From assembly GCA_900548345.1 (NCBI GenBank), contig URKA01000003.1, positions 51,515-115,514 of the forward strand: a DNA stretch of 64,000 bases. The letters are read 5' to 3'. Positions 55,233-63,458 of the stretch are shown piece after piece. How positions within the stretch are numbered: the stretch's first letter is position 1; every line of letters begins with the position of its first letter. Source of the DNA: an uncultured Paraprevotella sp. Its GTDB lineage: Bacteria > Bacteroidota > Bacteroidia > Bacteroidales > Bacteroidaceae. The notes below the pieces were generated by a model, which saw nothing but the letters and a program-made list of their open reading frames with translations, was not told the origin of the DNA and made no database searches. Both the position numbers and the translations under genes were made by a program.

Positions 55233-55880
55233 TTATTTAATAATGTATATGAACGAAAGTGCCAGCTTGGTGGGCATGAACAGGTGTTTGTCTTCCGTTC
55301 CCTTGTAGTTGCCGCACGTGCGGCATTCATAATATTTATAATGTGTGAATCCGTAGCCGACACCCACGGCAGCCTCGAAGTTCCAGTGCGGCGACAGAAT
55401 CCACTGGTAGCCGTAGGTCAGTCCGACGCCGTACAGGTCGCCCTGATAGCGGTTTGTCTCCAGTTTGTCGCACAGCCCGAAGGGCACTTTCACGCCTCCG
55501 GCGTTGTAGTGCGTATAGAGCAGGTGTGCTCCAAAGTAATGTCCGCCGAATGGGGCACAAAGCCAATATCTGAGTTCCGGCTGCACGAGGATGTGTTTCC
55601 ATTTCTTGTTTTCCTTGAAGGTGAACGGGTTGTAGCTCACTCCGAGGTTGACCGTCATTTTGGGTGAGATGCGTGCTTCGGCCGCAGCATTGGGTGAGGC
55701 CGTGGCCCATCCGGCCAGGTTGGTCTTAACGGTCCATCGTGGTGCGGAGTTGCGCAACGCGGCTGTTTCTGCCGCCGTCTGTGCCTGTGCCTGTGCCGAC
55801 GGTAAGACGGCATATACGAAGAATGTAATGAAACAGATGAGGCTGTTTCGGGCGTTTGAGTATAGTGCGTACGTATTCAT
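55233..55880 (-). CDS. DUF3575 outer-membrane protein, first gene of fimbrial operon 2
   Basis: 215 residues from MNTYALYSNARNS; an upstream frame to 55934 starts within the promoter and is rejected. The signal peptide ends near SAQAQAQ. Then WTVKTNLAGWATASPNAAAEARI, PELRYWLCAPFGGHYFGAHL and the terminal LALSFIYIIK match the DUF3575 barrel seen at 13617. It starts the operon DUF3575, DUF3868, mfa1-like, mfa2-like, lipoprotein, giant adhesin. Its promoter is cut by the junction at about 55,950. Confidence 0.87.
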   Translation of the reverse strand: MNTYALYSNARNSLICFITFFVYAVLPSAQAQAQTAAETAALRNSAPRWTVKTNLAGWATASPNAAAEARISPKMTVNLGVSYNPFTFKENKKWKHILVQPELRYWLCAPFGGHYFGAHLLYTHYNAGGVKVPFGLCDKLETNRYQGDLYGVGLTYGYQWILSPHWNFEAAVGVGYGFTHYKYYECRTCGNYKGTEDKHLFMPTKLALSFIYIIK

Positions 55881-55931
55881 GAATATTCCAGTTAAAAGTG
55901 CTTGATGAAGACTCATGTCCTTAGAGTCCCA

Positions 55932-55939
55932 CAAAGGTA
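55932..55939 (-). promoter_or_regulatory. -7 box of fimbrial operon 2, with -33 missing
   Basis: Minus-strand TACCTTTG is an exact -7 box 51 bp before the DUF3575 start. The -33 TTG should lie near 55,959-55,962, but that DNA is phage-type A/T sequence with no TTG on the minus strand. The true upstream promoter half therefore appears to be absent from this assembly. Confidence 0.7.
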
Positions 55940-55960
55940 AGGAAAAGAAAATAAGTTTTA
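55940..55960. other. Junction between bacterial chromosome and crAss-like phage DNA
   Basis: Left of this point base composition, promoter signals and genes are Bacteroidales. Right of it the DNA is strongly AT-rich and codes phage virion proteins. The phage frame is open back to 55,941, where it runs into the bacterial promoter and a stop codon at 55,938. The change occurs in GGAAAAGAAAATAAG, a low-complexity string that could be shared by both sides. No direct repeat, tRNA or integrase gene is visible beside it. Confidence 0.8.
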
Positions 55961-57116
55961 TTATAAAAATAAAAATAATGATAATAATGATGTAGATAAT
56001 AATATTGATAATAATAACAATGATAATAATGACAATGATAATGATGATAAATCTAAATCTGAATTTGTTATTGAACCTGGTACTGTTTTAGATATTGATG
56101 ATAAAAAATATACAATAGACGATAACGGTAACATTGTTGATGAAAATGGAAATATTTTTAAAGAAGCTAAAGATGTAAAAGATTTTATTGACTCTTTTAC
56201 AGTAAATGATGATAATTCAGAAAATGAAATTTCAATAGATAGTATTCGTAAACTTTTTGATGTAGAAGTTGTAGATGAAAATGATAAACCTATTGAATTT
56301 GAAAATACACCTAATGGTATTAAATCTTATATAGATGCGGTAATTAATAATAGAGAGGAAGAAATTGCTGAAAACGCAATTAATACTCTTTATGATAAAA
56401 TTCCTATTCTTAAAGATTTAATTCCATATTATATAGCAAATGGGAATTCATTAGATGGATTTTTAGAAGTTAAAGATAGAAGTAATATAATTTTAAAAGA
56501 TGATGATGAAGCACAACAAGAAGAAATAATTAAAATGTCTTGGAGTGAGCAAAATCGTAAGGGAGATGTAGATAGTTATATTAATTATCTTAAATCAACT
56601 GGAACTCTTGCTGATGTTGCTAAAGAAGAACTTGAAGCTCTTAAGGAAAAAGATGAAGAAAAACGTAAAGCTATTGCTGAACAAGCTGAACAAGCTGAAC
56701 GTGACGCTATTGAACAAGAAGAAAAATATTGGAAAGGAGTTAAAGAAGTAATTGATAGTCGTAATATTGCTGGATATAAAATTCCAGATACTATTATTAT
56801 TAATAAAGATGGAAAGAAAATTTCTGTTACTCCTGATGATTTCTTTAAGTATATTTACCAAATAGATAAAAATGGTAAATCTCGTTATCAATATGATTTA
56901 GAAAATGAAACTCCTGAAGCAAGACGCAATGATAGTATTCTTCGTGCTTATTTAAAATTTGTTGGTGGAAGTTATTCTAACCTTGTAGATATGGCTATTA
57001 ACGATAAAGAAGTTAAAAAACTTAAACTTATAGCTAAAACAAGAAACACTACTGGAATTAAAATAACTAAACCTAATTCCGATAAAAATAAAGGAAAAAT
57101 TGATTTTGGTTATTAA
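55941..57116 (+). CDS. crAss-like phage virion-assembly protein, 5'-truncated
   Basis: The frame is open for 391 codons from the junction; the first native Met is missing, and the nearest ATG in frame is at 56535. It opens with Asn/Asp repeats (NNNNDNNDNDNDDKS), then an acidic domain, then a helical coiled stretch (LEALKEKDEEKRKAIAEQAE) and a basic tail (KITKPNSDKNKGKIDFGY). Its place directly before the major capsid gene and its acidic, helical nature suggest a capsid scaffold or other head-assembly protein. That function is inferred. Confidence 0.65.
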   Translation, partial: GKENKFYYKNKNNDNNDVDNNIDNNNNDNNDNDNDDKSKSEFVIEPGTVLDIDDKKYTIDDNGNIVDENGNIFKEAKDVKDFIDSFTVNDDNSENEISIDSIRKLFDVEVVDENDKPIEFENTPNGIKSYIDAVINNREEEIAENAINTLYDKIPILKDLIPYYIANGNSLDGFLEVKDRSNIILKDDDEAQQEEIIKMSWSEQNRKGDVDSYINYLKSTGTLADVAKEELEALKEKDEEKRKAIAEQAEQAERDAIEQEEKYWKGVKEVIDSRNIAGYKIPDTIIINKDGKKISVTPDDFFKYIYQIDKNGKSRYQYDLENETPEARRNDSILRAYLKFVGGSYSNLVDMAINDKEVKKLKLIAKTRNTTGIKITKPNSDKNKGKIDFGY

Positions 57117-57137
57117 CAATTAATTATTATTTGTATT

Positions 57138-58607
57138 ATGTATTCAATGCGAGTTCTTTCGAGAGGTAATTATGATGATCGCGGATACTCTAATGAAGAG
57201 AGTATTGCTAATCTTCAATTACAAAAACCTGTCGAAATAAATTCTTTCCTTACCTATAATTATGGTATGGACGATGATCGTTTTCCGCTTCTGTTTATGA
57301 CTGAGGGTCAAGGTAGTGTTGGTACAGTAGATATTGAAACTGTTCAATGGACTTGGAAGACTATGGGTCGTATGAAATTTGATGATTTTATTACTCATTT
57401 TTCTGGTGGTGATAAACCTGGTCTTGGCGGTGCTCCTGTAGAAATTCATACTTCTACTCATTGGTTTATTGAGCAACATACTCTTATTGGTCCTGATGGA
57501 AAAACTCAAGTTCGTATTCAACGAGATTTAGGTGAGAGTGCTTACGGATATGGTTATATAATTAAACTTATGTCGCCTAATCCTGATGCGTTTATTGATC
57601 CTGCTTTACTTGCTAAAGGTAAGTATTGGTCAATGGGTGCTCCTCTTATTTCTGAGTCATATTCTAAAGGAAACCGTAGTAATGTTATGGGTCCTGGTCG
57701 TATGACTTCTCAGCTTGAGTTCTATCGTAAGTCTAAAGAAGTTGCTGGTAATATTAGCAATGTAGTTACCGAATATGAATTTAAAGATGGTGCTGGTAAG
57801 GCTTCTAAATTATGGATTAGTGAAGAGATGCGCCAATTTAATATTGAGCGTCGTGTTTATAATGAAGAGCGTCTTTGGATGGCAGAATATAACCGTTTAC
57901 CTAATGGAGAAATAACTCTTAAGGATGACGATAACGGTAAACCTATTCCTACTACCGCTGGTATGTTAGAGATTTGTCGTGAGTCTAATTACGATACTTA
58001 TGGCGAATATCTTACTTTGAGTAAAATTAAGCGTACTATTGGAGATGTTCTTGATCGTGATACTGATACAGGTGAAATGAACATTGTTCTTATGGGCGGT
58101 AAAGGCTTCATTGAAGATTTTGATGAAGCTATGCGATTAGATGCTAAAGAAAATGGTTTTGTTACTCCTCTTGGCGATAAGATGATTGATGGTTCTGACG
58201 CAGGTTTAACGTATGGTAAATACTTCCGTCGTTATAAGACTGTTGATGGACACACTATTACGGTTAAACATTGTGCTTTCTTTGATAAGAGCACTATTGC
58301 TGAAGCTGCTAAAAAGAATGGTGAAATTCATCCTCGTACAGGTTATCCTATTACTTCGCATCAAGCTTGCTTTATTGATTTCTCTATTTATGATGGAACT
58401 CAGAATGTTCGAGTTGTTCGTCAAAAGGGTCAAATTCATAAGGCTAAAGTATTTAAAGGTCTTACTGATATTCCTGCATCTTGGGGTGTACCTGAAACCA
58501 ATTACATTTCGACTGAAATTGATATGAGTCGTTATGAGGTTAAGCACTCTCAAGGTCTTCAAGTAAATAACTCTTCGAAGATGTTCTTGTTAAAGTGTGT
58601 ACTTTAA
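57138..58607 (+). CDS. crAss-like phage major capsid protein
   Basis: 489 residues, close to the usual 490-500 for Crassvirales capsid proteins. Recognisable blocks are EINSFLTYNYGMDDDRFPLL, TEGQGSVGTVDIETVQWTWK, LGESAYGYGYIIKLMSPNP and SYSKGNRSNVMGPGRMTSQL. The family has the HK97 fold and builds the icosahedral head. Together with its neighbours this is the clearest marker for a crAss-like phage. It starts 21 bp after the upstream gene and is followed by other virion genes in the same direction. Confidence 0.92.
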   Translation: MYSMRVLSRGNYDDRGYSNEESIANLQLQKPVEINSFLTYNYGMDDDRFPLLFMTEGQGSVGTVDIETVQWTWKTMGRMKFDDFITHFSGGDKPGLGGAPVEIHTSTHWFIEQHTLIGPDGKTQVRIQRDLGESAYGYGYIIKLMSPNPDAFIDPALLAKGKYWSMGAPLISESYSKGNRSNVMGPGRMTSQLEFYRKSKEVAGNISNVVTEYEFKDGAGKASKLWISEEMRQFNIERRVYNEERLWMAEYNRLPNGEITLKDDDNGKPIPTTAGMLEICRESNYDTYGEYLTLSKIKRTIGDVLDRDTDTGEMNIVLMGGKGFIEDFDEAMRLDAKENGFVTPLGDKMIDGSDAGLTYGKYFRRYKTVDGHTITVKHCAFFDKSTIAEAAKKNGEIHPRTGYPITSHQACFIDFSIYDGTQNVRVVRQKGQIHKAKVFKGLTDIPASWGVPETNYISTEIDMSRYEVKHSQGLQVNNSSKMFLLKCVL

Positions 58608-58630
58608 TTTAAATTAATGAATATTTAATT

Positions 58631-59812
58631 ATGGAAAATAATACAAGTAATAACAGTGCTAAATTAAACTTTGGATTATCTGATAGATCTAAAGGAAGCT
58701 CTGATAATAAAGTTACTGCTTTTGGTGGTTTCCCCGTAAAGGAAAGTGTGGATGAAAAACCTGAACCTATTCCTGGTAGTGTTGAAGAAAAGGATATTAA
58801 TGTAAAAAATAGAGAATATATAGATAAACGTAGTGTTACTATTGCATTAGTTAAAAATTATTCTTTATTTAGACGAGCTAATGATAAATCTTTAACTAAA
58901 CGTAGAGATTTTATTGGAAGTTCAGTTACAAGTTCTCGTACATTATCTTCTAATAAGGGTGAAGTTGAAGCCTATTTTCCTGATTTAATAGGTCTTTCTC
59001 CTAATAACGAAAATTTTATTACTCGTGTTAAACAGTATTTAAATAATATTCAAATTTCAGTTAATGAACTTGGCAAAAAATTTGATATTAGTTTTCGTTA
59101 TGATAGATACATAGATTTTAGAGCTATTCAAGATAAAGAAAAACTAATTGAAGAGAAATATCGTCAAGCTGATAAATCTAATCTTGGAGAACTTAAGAAA
59201 GCTCTTGCTGCTAAAATAGCCGCAATTAATGATCTTGAGAGTTCTAAATATCAATTTGGTCGTCCTGTTAATATTGAAGATTATTTAATGTATCGTCATT
59301 GTCTTTTATATAAAGATATTGCTAAAGATACAGCTTTAATTAATAGTGATCCGAGTATTCGTTTTTATTTTAAAGACGATCAAAAGGAAGCTGATTTGCA
59401 ACGTAAACTTCGTTTGGAGAATAATAAAGCAAAAGCTAATTTTGTTAGTATGATTGCTGATGATGAATTATTTGATGCTATTTATGCTCAATACTGTGTT
59501 AATGTAGGTAAACCTGTTATATTATCTTCTCTTGAAGATCGTATGATAAAAGAAAATGAATTAGATAAATTCTCTTCTGATGAGCCTATTAAATTTAATA
59601 AGATGTTTAATGATGCTGATATTAAGATTAAAGCTATTATTGAAATTTTGATTGAGCGTGGTGAATTTGTAAGAAGTCAGTATAATCAAAATATTATTAC
59701 TCCAGAAGGAGAATTTATAGGTGCTAATGTTAAAGAAGCTGTTGCTTGGTTTAAAAATCCTGCAAATGCTGATGTAGTTAATGCCTATAAAAATAAATTA
59801 AAAAACGTATAG
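58631..59812 (+). CDS. crAss-like phage conserved virion-module protein
   Basis: 393 residues, no signal or membrane segment. A disordered polar N-terminus (to about 75) leads to a helical domain: FPDLIGLSPNNENFITRVKQ, YLNNIQISVNELGKKFDISF, VNIEDYLMYRHCLLYKDIAK. The C-terminal block is GEFIGANVKEAVAWFKNPAN. It follows the capsid gene by 23 bp as in crAss-like genomes, where this position holds a conserved structural protein. Exact location in the particle is not assigned here. Confidence 0.65.
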   Translation: MENNTSNNSAKLNFGLSDRSKGSSDNKVTAFGGFPVKESVDEKPEPIPGSVEEKDINVKNREYIDKRSVTIALVKNYSLFRRANDKSLTKRRDFIGSSVTSSRTLSSNKGEVEAYFPDLIGLSPNNENFITRVKQYLNNIQISVNELGKKFDISFRYDRYIDFRAIQDKEKLIEEKYRQADKSNLGELKKALAAKIAAINDLESSKYQFGRPVNIEDYLMYRHCLLYKDIAKDTALINSDPSIRFYFKDDQKEADLQRKLRLENNKAKANFVSMIADDELFDAIYAQYCVNVGKPVILSSLEDRMIKENELDKFSSDEPIKFNKMFNDADIKIKAIIEILIERGEFVRSQYNQNIITPEGEFIGANVKEAVAWFKNPANADVVNAYKNKLKNV

Positions 59813-59815
59813 TTT

Positions 59816-60514
59816 ATGACAGTAGTAGAAATGCACGTAATGTTTAGAGAATTGGCTCAACAAATGGGAATGCAGACAGTACGGGCAATTCTATCCGAAG
59901 ATATTGACACTTGTCTTAACATTGCAGTAAATGATTATATTAAAAAAGTCATTGCTGATAATGTTAAGATGAGTGGTAATAATAAAATTTATATTGATAA
60001 TGCTAAAATAGGTCAAATAAATGTTTTACGTACATTAATTGATAAGTTAGAAATATCCAATATTACTATTAATAAAGAAGAAAATAAATTTACTGCTGAA
60101 ATAAATAATAATAATGTTTTTCTATTTACGAGTTCTTATATATATTATAATGACATATTTGGTGGATTTTCTGCAAGAATAGTAGATAATGATTATTTAT
60201 ATTCTACATTACATGATTTTTGTAATAGAGCTACATTTGATTATCCTATTATAGTATTTACAGATAATTCTGATTCTAAAACTAATACTATTATAATAGA
60301 TATATATACTGAAGATAACTCTAAAGATATTAATACTCATAAAAAGCCTTCAAAGGTTGTATTAAATATTATTAAGAAACCTAATATTATAACTTATATA
60401 AATGACACTTCTTCTTCGAATATCAATTGTGATTTACCTGAATATACACATATTGATATTGTAAAAGCTGCGGCGGAGTTATATTTAAGAAGTGTTGTTA
60501 GTACTTCTAATTAA
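59816..60514 (+). CDS. crAss-like phage probable head-tail connector protein
   Basis: 232 residues, 3 bp after the previous gene. MTVVEMHVMFRELAQQMGMQ followed by helices (DIDTCLNIAVNDYIKKVIAD) and a later beta region, with a C-terminal helix (HIDIVKAAAELYLRSVVSTS), resembles adaptor or ring proteins between portal and tail. This is inferred from fold-like pattern and gene order. A different small virion protein is possible. Confidence 0.5.
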   Translation: MTVVEMHVMFRELAQQMGMQTVRAILSEDIDTCLNIAVNDYIKKVIADNVKMSGNNKIYIDNAKIGQINVLRTLIDKLEISNITINKEENKFTAEINNNNVFLFTSSYIYYNDIFGGFSARIVDNDYLYSTLHDFCNRATFDYPIIVFTDNSDSKTNTIIIDIYTEDNSKDINTHKKPSKVVLNIIKKPNIITYINDTSSSNINCDLPEYTHIDIVKAAAELYLRSVVSTSN

Positions 60515-60528
60515 TTATATAAATAAAT

Positions 60529-61407
60529 ATGAGAAATTTTCTTCTTGCTGGTAATGTTGCAGCTATTGCTGCATCTACTGCAATAGATAAAGCACCGGCT
60601 GGAGCACTTGGATTTTATTATATGAATAACGGTGTTCCTACTGTTGATGCTACTGGCAAATTAATTACAGGTTATGGCCAAATAGTTATGGGTAGAGCAA
60701 GTAAAGATGGAGGTCCTATAATTATTCCTTTTTATAATAAAGATTTTAGTTATAGTAAATCTACTTATTCTGCCGCTAAAACTTTTACTGCAAAATTTAC
60801 TATTCCTGAACCTGTTATAATGTGCGATCATACTGTTATTTTTACAAAGAAAGGTATTCAATTTAATGAACGTAGTAATTGGACTGCTTCTATTCATGTA
60901 TTTAAAGATACTGAAACGGCAGATCAAGTTGCAGCTAAAATAGCAAAATATGTTAATGATAATACAACTACTTTAGGTTTAACTGCAACAGTTGATAGCG
61001 CTACTGTAACTGTTACAGCTACAAAACCTGCTGTAGATTATGAAATTACTATGGCAGATGCTTTAAGTGGAACCACTGTAACTTATACAACTCGTGGCGA
61101 GATTGGAATTGCTGACGCAGAGGCTATTAAAAAGATGGCTAATATGGCAGCCGCAGATGCAGGATTTGAATATACTTATATTGACGATGTTCATTATTTA
61201 TATCCTAATTATCCTCTTAATCCTAATGCTGGAACAAATACTACGAATGCAGGCTATACAGTTTATACTTTACGATTTGCTGTTCCTCGCGATGTTAAAA
61301 CTCGTGATGAATTAGTTCATCAAATTGTACAAATTGCTATTCCTACCGGGGCAGCTCAAATAGCTACTATGGATACTATTCTTGCTGGTATTAAATCTGT
61401 TGCATAA
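60529..61407 (+). CDS. crAss-like phage virion protein, possible auxiliary capsid or tail component
   Basis: 292 residues. The N-terminus is FLLAGNVAAIAASTAIDKAP, then GALGFYYMNNGVPTVDATGK. The middle is beta-rich with repeated Thr strands (TATVDSATVTVTATKPAVDY), and a Tyr/Asn-rich loop (HYLYPNYPLNPNAGTN) precedes the C-terminus. It looks like an abundant surface or tube protein; a strong terminator follows, as expected after highly expressed structural genes. Function not determinable further. Confidence 0.55.
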   Translation: MRNFLLAGNVAAIAASTAIDKAPAGALGFYYMNNGVPTVDATGKLITGYGQIVMGRASKDGGPIIIPFYNKDFSYSKSTYSAAKTFTAKFTIPEPVIMCDHTVIFTKKGIQFNERSNWTASIHVFKDTETADQVAAKIAKYVNDNTTTLGLTATVDSATVTVTATKPAVDYEITMADALSGTTVTYTTRGEIGIADAEAIKKMANMAAADAGFEYTYIDDVHYLYPNYPLNPNAGTNTTNAGYTVYTLRFAVPRDVKTRDELVHQIVQIAIPTGAAQIATMDTILAGIKSVA

Positions 61408-61454
61408 TATAGACGCTTTCGTATTAATTTTAAATATTAATAAATATTAATCGA

Positions 61455-61509
61455 AGAGAAGCTGTTGATATTATTTTAATTAATAATATTAGCAACTTCT
61501 CTTTTTTTT
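61455..61509 (+). terminator. Phage intrinsic terminator
   Basis: A 19-bp stem (61455-61473 with 61484-61502, one mismatch and two G-U pairs) with a 10-base loop leads into eight T. It divides the capsid gene group from the 61522 group and fills the 114-bp gap between them. Confidence 0.88.
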
Positions 61510-61521
61510 ATTTAACATTAT

Positions 61522-62088
61522 ATGGATTTATTTGAAACAGCTATTTCACAAGGTATTGCTCCAGCAATAGTAGTAGCTATTTATCTTATAGTTATTAAAA
61601 TTATTGATACTAAAAAAGAAAAAAATGCTATTAAAATAACTAATGAATTATTAGAAGCAATTTCTAAAATAAGTAATTTTTTAGATAATGTAATAAATAA
61701 TATTATAAATAAAGATAAAGATAAATGTAAAAACGCTATTAAAAATTCTTTTGAAAGTGCAAGAATGCACATTACTGAATATATAGTAAATGTTATTGCT
61801 AAAAATAATATAAATGATAATAAAGATAATATAGTAGATAATATTAAAACAATTATAAACGCTGAATTTTATAATACTTATAATACATTATCTATGTATA
61901 CTATCAATGGAATTAATGTAGCTACTATATTAAAAGAACAATGGAAAAATGATTTAATAGATAATACTATAAAATTAGTTTATAATAGCAAATTAGATAA
62001 AGAAACAAAAATATTTAGTTATGTTAGTAAATTATCTATTTCTTTTGAAAATTATATTATTTATATAAACAATAAAGTATTCAAATGA
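61522..62088 (+). CDS. Phage membrane protein, holin-like N-terminus
   Basis: 188 residues. FETAISQGIAPAIVVAIYLI VIKIIDTKKEK gives one transmembrane helix with a short outside segment and a charged inside start. That layout, with SQG before the helix, recalls BhlA/UviB holin-like proteins. Those are only about 80-90 residues, while this one has a further 150-residue Asn/Lys/Ile-rich helical part. Lysis or membrane anchoring is possible; a virion role cannot be excluded. Its stop overlaps the next start (ATGA). Confidence 0.5.
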   Translation: MDLFETAISQGIAPAIVVAIYLIVIKIIDTKKEKNAIKITNELLEAISKISNFLDNVINNIINKDKDKCKNAIKNSFESARMHITEYIVNVIAKNNINDNKDNIVDNIKTIINAEFYNTYNTLSMYTINGINVATILKEQWKNDLIDNTIKLVYNSKLDKETKIFSYVSKLSISFENYIIYINNKVFK

Positions 62089-62324
62089 ATATAATTAATA
62101 ATACAGATAAATTAAGTGAGGAAATTATTACTAATTTAACTGACTTATGTATTAATAATATTAATCAATTACAAATTGGTTATATTCCTACTGAAAAATC
62201 TAATTGTGTTATTAACTGTTTAAATATAGTTAGAAACGCAATATCTATAAATAAAATATTAACAACTGAACAACAACAAAATATTATTAATATTTATCAT
62301 AAATTAATGTATGTCGGAAACTAA
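62085..62324 (+). CDS. Small phage protein of unknown function
   Basis: 79 residues, helical and Asn/Ile-rich, with two cysteines (CVINCLNIVRNAI near 45-50 has one pair). It overlaps its upstream neighbour by 4 bp and its downstream neighbour by 14 bp, so translation is probably coupled. No family recognised. Confidence 0.6.
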   Translation: MNIINNTDKLSEEIITNLTDLCINNINQLQIGYIPTEKSNCVINCLNIVRNAISINKILTTEQQQNIINIYHKLMYVGN

Positions 62325-62823
62325 TTTCTCACAAGTTTTTACTAATTCTGAAGAACTTGTTGAAGCTAATCCTGATTTTGTATATATGGTTATTCCTGCA
62401 AAGTATGTTTGTACATATCATAAATTATTAGTTATGCTTGCTGATGTAGGTATAGAGATGTTAAATGATTGTACCGCTAATTGTAAAGGAAATAATAAAA
62501 ATATTATTACTTGTTGGAATATGTTTCAAACAGCTTGTGCTGCATATCAAATTAATAAAACTAAAGAAGCTGATACTATAATAAAATATATAAATGCTCA
62601 AATAAAATTAATATATAATGGCACTGGAAAAGAAACTATTATAGGAAATATAACATTGCCTATTAGTGAAGACGGAATATTAAAAGCTATTATTAGTTGT
62701 GGAGGAGAAACTCCTAAATTTGAAGTTGATGAAGAAACAGGACAATTATTACAAGCTAATACAAGTAGTAATAATTATGATGAAGTTTATGCTTTAGGAG
62801 AAGATGATTATAATAATAAATAG
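62311..62823 (+). CDS. crAss-like phage conserved protein
   Basis: 170 residues. The core YHKLLVMLADVGIEMLNDCT with CKGNNKNIITCWNMFQTACA looks like a compact helical domain with several Cys. The C-terminal part is beta-rich and acidic (GGETPKFEVDEETGQLLQ). I believe it belongs to the conserved crAss-like virion block but cannot name its function. It ends in TAG, and together with the TAA and TGA stops nearby this shows the phage uses the standard code here. Confidence 0.55.
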   Translation: MSETNFSQVFTNSEELVEANPDFVYMVIPAKYVCTYHKLLVMLADVGIEMLNDCTANCKGNNKNIITCWNMFQTACAAYQINKTKEADTIIKYINAQIKLIYNGTGKETIIGNITLPISEDGILKAIISCGGETPKFEVDEETGQLLQANTSSNNYDEVYALGEDDYNNK

Positions 62824-62828
62824 ATTGC

Positions 62829-62863
62829 CGTTGCTCTTCCTTTACGGGGGATAAGGTAAAGAG
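62829..62863 (+). other. Short stem-loop before the phage fibre gene
   Basis: CTTTAC (62840-62845) pairs with GTAAAG (62856-62861) around a G-rich loop, GGGGGATAAG. This 44-bp gap is far richer in G and C than its surroundings. It may be a translation-control or processing site; the stem is short. Confidence 0.35.
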
Positions 62864-62867
62864 AATT

Positions 62868-63455
62868 ATGAAAACAATAGATTTAATTATTAAACAATTA
62901 GGTAAAGTAAGACTTACTTGCAATGGTAAACATGATGCAAGTAAGTCTTATGATGATTTGTGTTTGGTTCATAATGGTAAATTAGCAAGTTATATATCTC
63001 GAAAGAAAGTTCCTGCTGGTACAGAATTAGCTAATGAAGAGTATTGGCAACCTGTTGCAGATTTAAATGGAGATGTTAAAGAAGATTATGAAGGGTTTAA
63101 AGCTGAAGTTTTACAATTAATAAGTAATATAAATTCTAAAGTTGCAACAGGTAGAATAGTAGTAAATACTATTGATGAATTAAAGGCTCTTGAATTTGGA
63201 GAAATATTAGTTGGTGCTGAAATATACGTAATTGAAGAAGATACTTCTTATATAATAGATTCTATAAATGCTTTTGATAGTACTAAAACTTATCATGAAT
63301 ATATAAAAGATGCTATTGATTCTGAACCTATATCTACTGATTATGCGAGACTTCCTAATATAGTAGCAGATAGAGCTATTTGTGATGAAGATGGAAGAAA
63401 TATAAAAGAAACTTATGTTACTAAAGAATATTTATTTAATTTATTAGGTAAATAA
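62868..63455 (+). CDS. Phage fibre-like structural protein
   Basis: 195 residues. The N-terminus GKHDASKSYDDLCLVHNGKL, then VPAGTELANEEYWQPVADLN, is the kind of bacterial-surface-binding or capsid-attachment repeat seen in Bacteroides phage fibres. A coiled helix follows (GFKAEVLQLISNINSKVATG). The C-terminus ADRAICDEDGRNIKETYVTK matches a common fibre-end motif. It is probably a trimeric head or tail fibre. Confidence 0.6.
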   Translation: MKTIDLIIKQLGKVRLTCNGKHDASKSYDDLCLVHNGKLASYISRKKVPAGTELANEEYWQPVADLNGDVKEDYEGFKAEVLQLISNINSKVATGRIVVNTIDELKALEFGEILVGAEIYVIEEDTSYIIDSINAFDSTKTYHEYIKDAIDSEPISTDYARLPNIVADRAICDEDGRNIKETYVTKEYLFNLLGK

Positions 63456-63458
63456 TAT

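Noticed and set aside
55900..56000. Integrated prophage with att sites
   Set aside because: No direct repeats, tRNA end or integrase are visible and the phage gene begins mid-frame. Reported as an unresolved junction instead.
57138..63455. Stop-codon reassignment in the phage
   Set aside because: Genes end with TAA, TAG and TGA at normal positions and none needs read-through.
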